This document shows positions 52,753 through 61,697 of a stretch of 64,000 nt of DNA, piece after piece (position 1 is the first letter of the stretch; each line of letters starts with the position of its first letter). The translations under genes and the position numbers were made by a program. A model generated the notes under the pieces. That model was not told where the DNA came from and did not search any database. It saw only the letters and a program-made list of their open reading frames with translations. Source of the DNA: Micromonospora sp. U21 (GTDB taxonomy: Bacteria; Actinomycetota; Actinomycetes; Mycobacteriales; Micromonosporaceae); contig NZ_JAGPYK010000004.1 in NCBI RefSeq assembly GCF_018070045.1, forward strand, positions 248,001 through 312,000. Direction: 5' to 3'.

Positions 52753-53493
52753 GTGCTGCTGGACCCCGACGCCGAGAACGACGTCGCCTACGAGCTGTGC
52801 CAGATCGTCGGCCGTGCCATCCTGCCGTACCGCTCGTCGGACGCCACCGACCAGCGCTTCGGTACCGCCTTCTTCTTCCAGGGCACCGACGACCCGGTAG
52901 GGGAGTCGTTGCTGACGGCGGTCGACCTGGTCGGCAGTCCGGGTGGTGAGTTGGGCCTGCGATCGAGCGTCACCGAGCCGGCCGGGGTCGCGCCGGATGC
53001 CGTCACGGAGACCGACATCAGGCCCGGCTGGGGGCGCTTCCCGGGCGACGGCGTCGCGGTGCTGCCCACCAGCGGGCTGCACCGGTACGCCGGTGACGGC
53101 GGCTGGCGGTGGCGGGTGCAGCCGGTGCCCGCCGGGATCGCCGCCGGGCCCGAGGTGGTCGCCGGCCTCGGCGCCGACGCCAGTTCCGCTTTCGTGCTGG
53201 CCCATGGGTTACGCGAGGACGGGTCGCGGCCGCTGGAGGTGGCCATCGAGCGGGTGGTCCGCGACGGGGACGACGTGCGGATCACCACTGAACTGCCGCC
53301 GGGGTACGTCGGGGCGCCGGTCTTCGTCGTCGGGGCGGACACCGCCGGGGACGTGTCGCTGTACTGCCTGGGCCTGGTGCTGCCCGGCGTCGGCGGTCAC
53401 CCGGTGGCGACCTTCGACCGGATCCGGGCCGTGCTTTCGTCCACGCCCGGCGACGACTCCAGACGAGACACCGGAACGGCGAGCGCCGGGTGA
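52753..53493 (+). CDS. probable trypsin-like-fold protein lacking the catalytic triad
   Basis: A 246-residue protein whose strands follow a chymotrypsin-like order: RFGTAFFFQGTD, ESLLTAVDLVGS (where a protease has TA.H), GVAVLPTSGLH (where a protease has the Asp), and GYVGAPVFVVGAD (where GDSGSP would be). All three catalytic positions are changed, so it is unlikely to be a protease. It is leaderless by layout (TACCCT six bases before GTG). No partner is evident. Fold assignment is inference from pattern only. Confidence 0.6.
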   Translation: MLLDPDAENDVAYELCQIVGRAILPYRSSDATDQRFGTAFFFQGTDDPVGESLLTAVDLVGSPGGELGLRSSVTEPAGVAPDAVTETDIRPGWGRFPGDGVAVLPTSGLHRYAGDGGWRWRVQPVPAGIAAGPEVVAGLGADASSAFVLAHGLREDGSRPLEVAIERVVRDGDDVRITTELPPGYVGAPVFVVGADTAGDVSLYCLGLVLPGVGGHPVATFDRIRAVLSSTPGDDSRRDTGTASAG

Positions 53494-53582
53494 TGTCGCC
53501 GCACGCCACCTTTACGCGCCGGTGAGTCGCGGGCCGTCGTCGTGCTGCCGGGTCAACCGGCGGTCGTCGTCGCGCTGGCGCG

Positions 53583-54635
53583 TCAGTCGCTGACCGTCGT
53601 CGCCCCGGCCCGATCGGCCGTCGGACGCCGGCTCTCCGGCAGCCCGGGTTCATCGGTGGTCGAGGCAGGGTTGGCCGGGGCGGTGGGGCCGGCGGCGAGG
53701 AACGCCTCGGCCCACCGGCCGACCTCGTCGAAGACCTTTCGGCGTACGGCGGGACCGGAGAGCGTGAGGTCGTGCAACCCGCCGTCGAAGCGGGCGAGGG
53801 TGACGTGCCGGCCGAGGCGGGGCGCGTACCGGACCATGTGCTCCACGTCCAGCACGGCGTCGGCCAGGCTGGCGTTGTCGTGCCATTTGGTGCCCCGGAA
53901 CGAGCGGGTCGAGCAGGCCAGCAGCACCGGCACCTGGATGTCCAGCCCGGCGCGCAGCCGGCGTTGGCCGGTGCGGATGGCGTTCAGCCAGCCGGCCCGG
54001 ACCGGGAACCCGGCCAGCGGCTTCCACGCCAGGTCGTAGGTCCACTCGCCCCGGTGGTCGGCGTGGAGGCTCTGGCCGTACACCGTGCCCAGCCCGAACG
54101 GCAGGATGCGGTGCGGCGCCCGGCGGCCCAGCCGGGAGGCGGCGGCCGCGATTGGCCGGCGCACCGCCCAGGGGGCGTTCAGGTCGAAGAATGGGCTGTT
54201 CAGCACCAGGCCGTCGACGGTGCCGGCGTCGCGGCGGGCGTCCGCCCAGAGCGAGATGATCAGGCCGCCGGTGGAGTGGCCCATCGCCAGCAGGGTGTCG
54301 TGCCCGTCGTCCTTGCGGATGATCTCGGCGGCGGCGTCCAACTCGGGGAAGTAGTCGCTGATGTCCCGGCAGAAGTTCGGGGTCTGGCCCGGGAGCAGGC
54401 TGCGACCGTACTTGCGCAGGTCGAGGGCGTAGAAGTCCCAGCCCCGCTCGGCGAAGAAGTCGGCCAGGTGGGTCTGGAAGAAGTAGTCGACGAAGCCGTG
54501 TACGTAGAGCACGGCCCGCCCGGTGGGGCGCTCGGCCCGCCGCCGGACCAGCGTCGCGACGACCGGTCCCTCGTCGTCGGCGCCCAGGTCGATCGTCTGC
54601 CGCTCGTACGGCGGCCCCAACACGTCCGGTTCCAC
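53583..54635 (-). CDS. serine aminopeptidase-type alpha/beta-hydrolase
   Basis: A 350-residue hydrolase of the monoacylglycerol-lipase/aminopeptidase S33 clan. The oxyanion region is LYVHGFVDYFFQTHLAD, the nucleophile elbow MGHSTGGLI, a lid follows, and the His is in FDGGLHDLTLSG. It probably acts on lipids or peptides in the cytoplasm. GTG 54635 is seven bases from TAGCGT (54643-54648), so it is leaderless; the frame upstream to 55115 is spurious. The C-terminal ~40 residues are disordered. Confidence 0.9.
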   Translation of the reverse strand: MEPDVLGPPYERQTIDLGADDEGPVVATLVRRRAERPTGRAVLYVHGFVDYFFQTHLADFFAERGWDFYALDLRKYGRSLLPGQTPNFCRDISDYFPELDAAAEIIRKDDGHDTLLAMGHSTGGLIISLWADARRDAGTVDGLVLNSPFFDLNAPWAVRRPIAAAASRLGRRAPHRILPFGLGTVYGQSLHADHRGEWTYDLAWKPLAGFPVRAGWLNAIRTGQRRLRAGLDIQVPVLLACSTRSFRGTKWHDNASLADAVLDVEHMVRYAPRLGRHVTLARFDGGLHDLTLSGPAVRRKVFDEVGRWAEAFLAAGPTAPANPASTTDEPGLPESRRPTADRAGATTVSD

Positions 54636-54733
54636 GTTCGCGACGCTACGCCGGCAACCTACCCGGCGGTAGCCCCGAGACCCAACGGCCCCGACCAGCC
54701 GTGCCTGCCGGCCGGGGCGTGCGGGAGCACGCG

Positions 54734-55150
54734 TCAGGCGGTTTCCGCGTCGGCGCGGCTCGGGTCGGCGGCGGGGTCGACCTGATCCTGCGGCTGGCTG
54801 ACGTCGCGCAGGTGCTTGTTGTGCCGGGGCTCCTGGCGGGTCTTGGCGTCGTTGAGCCGCCGGCGCAGGTCGTCGCGGACGTCGTTCAGCGCGGCGTGCA
54901 GGTCCTCCTCGGCGGACGTGGTGACGATCTTCTGTCGGCCGGCGACCCAGCACTCCAGGGTGACCTTCTGCCCCCGTGCCTCGCGGTCCTTCACCGACAC
55001 CTCCAGCTCGGTGGCGTCGGCGTGGAAGCCGGCCAGCCGGGCGTCGAGGGTGGCGAACTGCTCGGCGATCCAGGCGCGGTCGCCCTGCGAGAACCCGGCG
55101 CCCACCCGCAGGCACTCGGCCACGGTGGCCGGGTTCGCCACGGCGCTCAT
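54734..55150 (-). CDS. HPF/RaiA-like ribosome-associated protein
   Basis: A 138-residue protein with the S30AE/sigma-54-modulation fold: LDARLAGFHADATELEVSVKDRE, KVTLECWVAGRQKIVTTSAEEDLHAALNDVRDDLRRRL. The fold binds between ribosomal subunits in stress. The C-terminal ~35 residues are charged rather than a dimerisation domain, so it is the short form. Divergent from the SSB gene across a 305-bp region with DnaA boxes. Confidence 0.85.
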   Translation of the reverse strand: MSAVANPATVAECLRVGAGFSQGDRAWIAEQFATLDARLAGFHADATELEVSVKDREARGQKVTLECWVAGRQKIVTTSAEEDLHAALNDVRDDLRRRLNDAKTRQEPRHNKHLRDVSQPQDQVDPAADPSRADAETA

Positions 55151-55330
55151 CGCCGCGCCTCGGAAGCGTTTGCGGAGCCGATGGTGGTGATCATCATGGC
55201 GCTGACCTCTCGTCGACGTGGAGCTGTCGGTGGTGCTTGATCAAGTCCATACCCAGTTCGGCCGGACCCGGAAACCGCTGTCGCCCGTCCGGGCGGGTCG
55301 GCCGTACCACATCCCGGCCTGATCAGGGCG

Positions 55331-55358
55331 TTGTCCACAGGTGACGTCGTTGTCCACA
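55331..55358 (+). promoter_or_regulatory. two perfect DnaA boxes upstream of ssb paralogue
   Basis: TTGTCCACA occurs at 55331-55339 and again at 55350-55358 in the same orientation, 19 bp apart, embedded in a 305-bp gap (55151-55455) that otherwise shows no gene. The sequence is the actinobacterial DnaA-box consensus. The pair is 97 bp before the SSB start. Confidence 0.75.
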
Positions 55359-55455
55359 GGTCGGGGGCGAGGTGCTGGCGAGCACCGTCCGCAGCGCCGA
55401 GGCTCAGTGCCGAGTCGACTCGCGCTGGCAGGTTCCCGATCCCCCTGGAGGGACG

Positions 55456-56232
55456 ATGTTCGACACCTACGTGACAATCGTCGGCAATGTGCTGACCACG
55501 CCCGAGTGGCGGCGTACCACCCAGAGCAACACCCTGGTGGCCAACTTCAAGGTCGCCTCCACCGCCCGCCGGCTCGACCGCGACAGCGGCCGCTGGGTCG
55601 ACGGCAACTCGCTTCGGGTCCGCGTCAACTGCTGGCGCAAGCTCGCCGAGGGGGTGGCCGCCTCGGTGATGGTCGGCGACCCGGTGGTGGTCTGCGGCCG
55701 GCTCTACACCCGCGACTGGACCGACGACGCCGGCAACCACCGCACCCTCTACGAGCTGGAGGCCGTCGCCGTCGGCCACGACCTGTCCCGGGGCAGGGCG
55801 CGGTTCCTGCGCAACCGCCCGAGCATGACCACCAGCACCATGGAGGACGCGGAGGCGGAGAGCCGGGTGCACGGCGAGCCCACCGAGCCGGTGCCGGCCG
55901 GGCAGACGCCCGTCCCGCCCGACGACCGTCCGCTCGACGACGACTTCGAGCTGCCCGACTTCGGCACGACGCGTACCGGCGCGTTCACCGCGGCCGGCCT
56001 GCTCGACGACGATGCTCCTCACAGCACCGACGGCTCGGGGGGCGGTGACGCCGACGGCCCGGCGGGGCTCGACGACGACGAACTGGCCCTCCCGCCCGGT
56101 GCGGAGGACGACCAGCCGGACGACGACCAGCCGGACGACGAGTTGGGGCCGGTGCCGGACGAGGGCCGGCCGGAGCCCACGCCGTCCGGCCGGGCGCGGC
56201 GTGGCCGGGGGCGGGTCCCGCAGCCGGCGTGA
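55456..56232 (+). CDS. single-stranded DNA-binding protein paralogue
   Basis: A 258-residue SSB. The OB fold is in residues ~1-110 (VTIVGNVLTTPEWRR, LVANFKVASTAR, NSLRVRVNCWRKLAEGVA, DPVVVCGRLYTRDWTD). The second half is very acidic (LLDDDAPHSTDGSGGG, DDDELALPPGAEDDQPDD) and ends GRARRGRGRVPQPA, basic and without the DDDIPF-type tail that recruits repair proteins. It is therefore a specialised paralogue rather than the replicative SSB. GGAGGG precedes the ATG by four bases. Confidence 0.92.
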   Translation: MFDTYVTIVGNVLTTPEWRRTTQSNTLVANFKVASTARRLDRDSGRWVDGNSLRVRVNCWRKLAEGVAASVMVGDPVVVCGRLYTRDWTDDAGNHRTLYELEAVAVGHDLSRGRARFLRNRPSMTTSTMEDAEAESRVHGEPTEPVPAGQTPVPPDDRPLDDDFELPDFGTTRTGAFTAAGLLDDDAPHSTDGSGGGDADGPAGLDDDELALPPGAEDDQPDDDQPDDELGPVPDEGRPEPTPSGRARRGRGRVPQPA

Positions 56233-56499
56233 CCCCTCGACCCGGCCGTCCCGGCTGTCGCGGACGGCGGCCGGGGCGGCGGCCAGGCGGCGACGTGACC
56301 TGTGCGCGAGCGGCATCGGTGGGCGGATGCTCCGGCGGCACGTCACGAACGGGGGCGGGGTGGCGACGCGACCGGCGTCGTCACCCCGCGTGACGCCCGT
56401 GGCTCGGCTCCTACACGCCGGGCGTTGTGGTTCGGGGCGTGCCGGGCCGGGCTGGTTCACGGGATGCTCGTCTAGGCTGGCCGGCCGGAGGTGGTGCGC

Positions 56500-57588
56500 G
56501 TGCGACGGACAGCGCCGGTGGCGAACGCGGTGGGGCTGCTGGCCGGGTACGCGCTGGACAGGCTGCTCGGCGACCCACGCCGGTGGCACCCGGTGGCCGG
56601 CTTCGGGCAGGCCGCCGGCGCGCTGGAGCGGCGGCTCTACCGACCGGACCGGACGGCCGGGGCGGCGTTCACCGCGCTGGCCGTGGGTGGGCCGGTGCTG
56701 CTCGGGGCGTTCGCCGCGGCTGCCACCCGGCGCCGGCCGGTGAGCCGGGCGGTGCTCGTCGCCGCCGGCACCTGGACGGTGCTGGGCGGTCGCACCCTGC
56801 GGCACGAGGCCACCGTCATGGGTGGGGCGCTGCGCGACGCCGACCTGCCCGCCGCCCGGCGACGCCTCGGTCACCTCTGTGGCCGGGACCCGTCGACCCT
56901 GGGCGAGTCGGAGCTGGCCCGGGCCACCGTCGAGTCGGTCGCGGAGAACACCTCCGACGCGGTGGTCGCCCCGCTGGTCTGGGGCGCGGTCGCCGGCCTG
57001 CCCGGGCTGCTGGGCTACCGCGCGGCCAACACCCTCGACGCGATGGTCGGGCACCGGTCGGCGCGCTACGCGCGGTTCGGCACCCCGGCCGCCCGGCTGG
57101 ACGACCTGCTCAACCTCGTGCCGTCCCGGCTGACCGGGCTGCTCACCATCGCCGTCGCGCCGGTCGCGAACGGCGACCGGGAACGGGCCTGGCGGGTGTG
57201 GCGGCGCGACCGCAACGACCACCCGAGCCCCAACGCCGGTCAGTGCGAGGCGGCGATGGCCGGTGCACTTGGGGTTCGCCTCGGTGGCCGCAACGTCTAC
57301 TTCGGGCGCTCCGAGGTGCGCCCCTTCCTGGGCGACGGCCCCCGACCCGAGGCGCGGCACCTCAAGCGGGCCGCCCGGATCTCCGGCGCGGTCGGCCTGG
57401 CCGCCCTCGGGCTGGCCGCCGCGTACCCGCTCACCGTCGGGCGCCTCGCCGCCGCCGTCGGGCGGCGCGGGCTGAAGGCCGCCGTCGGCCAGCGCGGGCA
57501 GGTCACCGCCGTTGGCCGGCGCAGGCTCAATGGTGTTGGCCGGCGTGGACTGGGAGCCGCCGTGGCGGGGCAGGGGAGCGGGCGGTGA
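56500..57588 (+). CDS. cobD: cobalamin biosynthesis protein CobD/CbiB
   Basis: A 362-residue membrane protein that attaches the aminopropanol arm during cobamide synthesis. The N-terminal [21 protein letters not shown] and the [18 protein letters not shown] and [10 protein letters not shown] motifs are typical. The last ~45 residues form a repeated AVGRRGL-type tail not seen in ordinary CobD. GGAGG at 56487-56491 supports GTG 56500 over GTG 56491. Its stop overlaps cobQ (GTGA). Confidence 0.92.
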   Translation: MRRTAPVANAVGLLAGYALDRLLGDPRRWHPVAGFGQAAGALERRLYRPDRTAGAAFTALAVGGPVLLGAFAAAATRRRPVSRAVLVAAGTWTVLGGRTLRHEATVMGGALRDADLPAARRRLGHLCGRDPSTLGESELARATVESVAENTSDAVVAPLVWGAVAGLPGLLGYRAANTLDAMVGHRSARYARFGTPAARLDDLLNLVPSRLTGLLTIAVAPVANGDRERAWRVWRRDRNDHPSPNAGQCEAAMAGALGVRLGGRNVYFGRSEVRPFLGDGPRPEARHLKRAARISGAVGLAALGLAAAYPLTVGRLAAAVGRRGLKAAVGQRGQVTAVGRRRLNGVGRRGLGAAVAGQGSGR

Positions 57589-59123
57589 GCGGGCTGCTGG
57601 TCGCCGGCACCACGTCCGACGCCGGCAAGAGCGTGCTCACCGCCGGCATCTGCCGCTGGCTGCACCGGCAGGGCGTGAAGGTGGCGCCGTTCAAGGCGCA
57701 GAACATGTCGAACAACTCGGCGGTGGTGGTCGGGCCGGACGGGCGCGGCGGCGAGATCGGCCGGGCCCAGGCCATGCAGGCCGCCGCCTGCGGCATCGCC
57801 CCAGACCTGCGCTTCAACCCGGTGCTGCTCAAGCCGGGCAGCGACCTGGCCAGCCAGGTCGTGCTGCTCGGCGAGGCGGTCGACACGATCACCGCCGGCA
57901 CCTTCCGGCAACTGCGTCCCCGGCTCGCCGAGACCGCGTACGCGGCGCTGGCCGAGTTGCGGGCCGCGTACGACGTGGTGATCTGCGAGGGCGCCGGCAG
58001 CCCCGCCGAGATCAACCTGCGGGCCGGGGACTACGTCAACATGGGGCTGGCCCGGCACGCCAACCTGCCCACCATCGTGGTCGGCGACATCGACCGGGGC
58101 GGCGTCTTCGCCTCGATGTTCGGCACCGTGGCCCTGCTCGACCCGGCCGACCAGGCGTTGATCGCCGGCTTCGTGATCAACAAGTTCCGGGGCGACCTCG
58201 GCCTGCTCCAGCCGGGGCTGGACATGCTCCGCCACGTCACCGGCCGCCCCACGTACGGGGTGCTGCCCTGGGCGCTCGACCTCTGGCTCGACGCCGAGGA
58301 CTCGCTCGCCTACGGCCGGGTGCTCGGCCGCCCGGCCGCCCCGCACGGCACCGAGTGGCTGGAAGTCGCCGTCGTCCGGCTGCCCCGGATCAGCAACGCC
58401 ACCGACGTGGAGGCGCTGGCCACCGAGCCGGGGGTCCGCGTACGCCTGACCGTCGAACCAGCCGAGCTGGCCGCCGCCGACCTGGTCGTCCTGCCGGGGT
58501 CCAAGTCGACCGTGGCCGACCTCGCATGGCTGCGCGAGACCGGCCTGGCCGACGCGGTCCTGGCCCACGCTGCGGCCGGCAAGCCGCTGCTGGGTCTCTG
58601 CGGCGGTTTCCAGATGCTGGGGCGGGCGATCCACGACCCGGTGGAGAGCCGGCAGGGCAGCGTGCCGGGCCTCGGTCTGCTGCCCATCGAGATCACCTTC
58701 GATGCGCGCAAGACCGTCCGGCAGTCGGTGGGCGCCGCCCACGGCGACCTGCCGGTCCGTGGCTACGAGATCCACCACGGGTACGTCTCGCAGACCGACC
58801 CGACCCTGACACCGCTGCTGACCGGGAGCGACGGCGTCGGCGAGGGCGCGGTGCTCGGCGTCGTGCACGGCACGCACTGGCACGGGGCGTTCGAATCCGA
58901 CGGCTTCCGCCGTGGTTTCCTCACCGAGGTGGCCCGGCTGGCCGGGCGCAGCGGGTTCCGGGTCGCGCCGGACACCAGCTTCGCCGCGGCCCGGGAACGC
59001 TCGCTCGACCTGCTCGGCGACCTGGTCGAGGAACACCTGGACACCGACGCCCTGTGGCGCCTCATCGAGATCGGGCCACCCCCCGGCCTCCCCTTCGTCC
59101 CACCCGGCCCGCCACCGGCCTGA
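57585..59123 (+). CDS. cobQ: cobyric acid synthase
   Basis: A 512-residue amidotransferase making cobyric acid from a,c-diamide by four amidations. The N-terminal ATP-binding domain has [20 protein letters not shown] and [12 protein letters not shown], and [15 protein letters not shown]. The C-terminal glutamine amidotransferase has the Cys in [16 protein letters not shown] and the His in [13 protein letters not shown] start overlaps the cobD stop. No other cob genes are in the window. Confidence 0.97.
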   Translation: MSGLLVAGTTSDAGKSVLTAGICRWLHRQGVKVAPFKAQNMSNNSAVVVGPDGRGGEIGRAQAMQAAACGIAPDLRFNPVLLKPGSDLASQVVLLGEAVDTITAGTFRQLRPRLAETAYAALAELRAAYDVVICEGAGSPAEINLRAGDYVNMGLARHANLPTIVVGDIDRGGVFASMFGTVALLDPADQALIAGFVINKFRGDLGLLQPGLDMLRHVTGRPTYGVLPWALDLWLDAEDSLAYGRVLGRPAAPHGTEWLEVAVVRLPRISNATDVEALATEPGVRVRLTVEPAELAAADLVVLPGSKSTVADLAWLRETGLADAVLAHAAAGKPLLGLCGGFQMLGRAIHDPVESRQGSVPGLGLLPIEITFDARKTVRQSVGAAHGDLPVRGYEIHHGYVSQTDPTLTPLLTGSDGVGEGAVLGVVHGTHWHGAFESDGFRRGFLTEVARLAGRSGFRVAPDTSFAAARERSLDLLGDLVEEHLDTDALWRLIEIGPPPGLPFVPPGPPPA

Positions 59124-59134
59124 CCGGTCGCCGG

Positions 59135-59536
59135 TCAGCGGCGGATGTCGGCGGGGCGGTCGGTGGTGGGAAAACCGGCGGCGAGCCACGCGTCGACGCC
59201 GCCGATCATGTCGGTGGCCCGGCGCAGCCCGAGCGTCTGCAGGCTGGCGGCGGCCAGGCTGGAGCTGTAACCCTCCCGGCACACCAGCACGATCTCCCGG
59301 TCGTAGCCGGTGGCCTCCGGGATGCGCCATTCGCTGGCCGGGTCGAGTCGCCACTCCAGCACCGTCCGGTCGATGACGACCGCGCCGGGCAGGTCGCCCT
59401 GGTCGCGGCGCTGTATCTCGGTACGGGTGTCGACCAGCAGCGCGCCGCCGCGGACCGCCTCGACGGCCTGCTGCGGAGTCAGTCGGTGCAGCCCGGCGCG
59501 GGCCTGTTCGAGCAGGGCGTCGATGCCGGGGCTCAT
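59135..59536 (-). CDS. rhodanese-like domain protein
   Basis: A 133-residue single-domain rhodanese. The active-site Cys loop is VLVCREGYSSSLAA, preceded by ALLVDTRTEIQRRDQG and GAVVIDRTVLEWRL, and followed by GGVDAWLAAGFP. It may transfer sulfane sulfur. ATG 59536 is chosen; GTG 59554 is an alternative. Convergent with cobQ, 11 bp away. Confidence 0.9.
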   Translation of the reverse strand: MSPGIDALLEQARAGLHRLTPQQAVEAVRGGALLVDTRTEIQRRDQGDLPGAVVIDRTVLEWRLDPASEWRIPEATGYDREIVLVCREGYSSSLAAASLQTLGLRRATDMIGGVDAWLAAGFPTTDRPADIRR

Positions 59537-59688
59537 CACGTCTCGGAGCACCACCCGATCATCCCGATTCGGGCGTGTGTCGGACGGCGAACGGGCCGCG
59601 CATCACCCGTCGTCGCCCCAAATCCCCCGGACGTGACGGTGCCCGGCCGTGGCGGTCAGCCGGACGAGTTGCGGCCACCTCGATCCGG

Positions 59689-59768
59689 CACGATCGACTC
59701 GGCTTCCTGGAAGTCGTGGTGTCCTGTCGGTGGGATACCCCGGTTTCCGTGATCGCGAGTCGATCGTG
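59689..59768. repeat. palindromic element, copy 2
   Basis: Perfect 13-bp ends (59689-59701 with 59756-59768) enclose an imperfectly paired core with GGTGTCC and GGGATACCCC near the centre. Length between the GATCGACTC ends is 76 bp versus 77 bp in copy 1, and ends and centre agree. It lies just before the uridine-kinase-like gene. Confidence 0.75.
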
Positions 59769-59818
59769 TGGACTTGGCGCTGTTTTCTACCGAATCGTCG
59801 GCGTGGACGGGGGACGGC

Positions 59819-60454
59819 GTGGACGGGGTGCCGTCGGTGGCGGTCGTCGAGGCGTACGCCGAGCTGGCCCGCCGCGTGCTCGCGGGCCCGGCACGGTTGG
59901 GGCGGACCCGGCTGGTCGCGGTCGACGGGCCGAGCGGCGCGGGCAAGAGCCGCTTCGCCGCGCACCTCGCGGACGCCCTGGCGGCGCTGCCCGGCGGTGC
60001 CCGACCGCCGGTCGTGCACACCGACGACCTGCTCGACGGCTGGGACGACCAACTCACCTTCTGGCCCCGGCTCGACGAGTGGGTGCTGGGCCCGCTGCGC
60101 GCGGGGCGACCCGGCTCCTACCGGCGCTACAGCTGGGTGCGGCGGTGCTTCCTGCCCCGCCCGGTCCCGGTGCCGGCCGCGCCGGTGCTGATTCTGGAGG
60201 GGGTCAGCGCCGCGCGCGCCGTCGTCCGGCCGGAGCTGAGCCTGGCGGCCTTCGTCACCGCGCCCGCCTCGTTGCGGCTGGCCCGCGCGGTCGCCCGGGA
60301 CGGAGCGGAGATCCTGCCCGAGCTGCGCCGCTGGCACGCCGGGGAGAGTGCGCACTTCGCCGCCGACGACACGGCCGCCCGCGCCGATCTGCTGGTCGAC
60401 GGCGCGCCGACCCTGCCGTACGACGCGGACCGGTACTACGTTCGCATCCGCTGA
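59819..60454 (+). CDS. uridine-kinase-like P-loop protein
   Basis: A 211-residue NTPase with Walker A VAVDGPSGAGKSRFA, HTDDLLDGWDD for the substrate/Walker B region, and LILEGVSAARAVV. It resembles uridine kinases or related small-molecule kinases; the nucleoside is not certain. GTG 59819 has GGGGGA four bases upstream; GTG 59768 lies at the tip of the palindromic repeat and is disfavoured. Confidence 0.82.
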   Translation: MDGVPSVAVVEAYAELARRVLAGPARLGRTRLVAVDGPSGAGKSRFAAHLADALAALPGGARPPVVHTDDLLDGWDDQLTFWPRLDEWVLGPLRAGRPGSYRRYSWVRRCFLPRPVPVPAAPVLILEGVSAARAVVRPELSLAAFVTAPASLRLARAVARDGAEILPELRRWHAGESAHFAADDTAARADLLVDGAPTLPYDADRYYVRIR

Positions 60455-60530
60455 GCGGGGCATGGACGTCTGCCACCGGCTACGGCACGATGCGAGGAGG
60501 CCCAGGGCTCGGCGAACGGGGGGACTCATC

Positions 60531-61676
60531 ATGTCGGCAGCGGATTCGCCCGCGCGGCGCCGTATCACCCTCACCGGCATCAGCTCGCGGGCCTGGGAAC
60601 ATCCGGCCGACCGGGGCGCCCTGGTCGCGCTGCGCGAGCTGCGTGGCTTCGACGACGTGGTGCGGGCGTTCTTCGGCATGTGGAACGAGCGCGGCTTCCG
60701 GCTCTCCGTGCTGGCCTCGGGCATCCGGGTCGACCACCGGCAGTACCCGGCGGTCTGGCAGCGCTACACCGAGGCCGCCGCGGCGCTCGACGTCGCCGAG
60801 CTGCCCGAGCTGTACGTGACGCAGTCGCCCTGGCTGGGCGCCGAGGCGGTCGGCCTGGACCGGCCGTTCGTCGTGCTGAACTCCGCCTGCGTGCAGCAGC
60901 TCGACGAGGACGAGCTGCGCTGCCTGCTCGGCCACGAGCTGGGGCACGTCGGCAGCGGCCACGCGGTCTACAAGACGATGCTCATGATCCTCACCCGGTG
61001 GGCGGCCAACCTGAGCTGGTTGCCGGTCGGCGCGTTCGCGCTGCGGGCGATCATCGCGGCGATGCTGGAGTGGTGGCGCAAGGCGGAGCTCTCCGCCGAC
61101 CGGGCCGGCCTGCTCGCCGGACAGGACCCGGCCGCCGCGCTGCGGCTGCTGATGAAGCTCGCCGGCGGCGGCGACCTGTCCCAGATCGACACCACCGCCT
61201 TCCTGGAGCAGGCCGCCGAGTACGCCGGTGGCGGCGACCTGCGGGACAGCCTGCACAAGATCCGGATGACCGCGTGGACCACACACCCGGTGCCGGTGGC
61301 GCGCGCCGCCCAGCTGCGGCAGTGGATCGACTCCGGGGCGTACGGCCGGGTGCTGGCCGGGGACTACCCGCGGCGCGACAACGACGGTTCGACCAGTGTC
61401 TCGGAGGAGATCAGGGCGGCGGCCGAGTCGTACCGGGAGGAGTTCAGCCGGTCCACCGATCCGCTGGTCGGGCTGCTGCGTCGGCTCGGCGACGGCGCCA
61501 GCGACGTCGGGGAGTGGGTGGGCGGCACCGCGGGCCGGGCCCGTTCCTGGATGGACGCCGCCACCGAGGCCGCCGGCCGCGCGCACCGCGCCGGCCGGAC
61601 CGCGCCCGGCGCGACGGCGGGCGCCGGCCCGGCGGGAGCCGGTGAGGGTACGGGCTCGACCGGCACGCCGGGGTAA
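60531..61676 (+). CDS. M48-family metallopeptidase
   Basis: A 381-residue zinc peptidase. The HExxH motif is LLGHELGHVGSGH, with the third ligand in WRKAELSADRAGL. A membrane-proximal hydrophobic helix (SWLPVGAFALRAIIAAM) lies between them. The C-terminal ~80 residues are Gly/Ala-rich. No HtpX-type N-terminal helices are seen, so it may be soluble or peripherally bound. GGGGGG precedes the ATG. Confidence 0.9.
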   Translation: MSAADSPARRRITLTGISSRAWEHPADRGALVALRELRGFDDVVRAFFGMWNERGFRLSVLASGIRVDHRQYPAVWQRYTEAAAALDVAELPELYVTQSPWLGAEAVGLDRPFVVLNSACVQQLDEDELRCLLGHELGHVGSGHAVYKTMLMILTRWAANLSWLPVGAFALRAIIAAMLEWWRKAELSADRAGLLAGQDPAAALRLLMKLAGGGDLSQIDTTAFLEQAAEYAGGGDLRDSLHKIRMTAWTTHPVPVARAAQLRQWIDSGAYGRVLAGDYPRRDNDGSTSVSEEIRAAAESYREEFSRSTDPLVGLLRRLGDGASDVGEWVGGTAGRARSWMDAATEAAGRAHRAGRTAPGATAGAGPAGAGEGTGSTGTPG

Positions 61677-61697
61677 GGCCGGCATACGATGCCGGTC

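Noticed and set aside
56233..56499. Cobalamin riboswitch before cobD
   Set aside because: No GCCACTG box or paired arms were found in the 267-bp gap.
55147..57360. Long minus-strand open frame opposite ssb and cobD
   Set aside because: Shadow of two confidently identified genes; no motif.
59766..59770. GTG 59768 as start of the uridine-kinase-like gene
   Set aside because: It lies at the end of the palindromic element and has no ribosome site; GTG 59819 has one.
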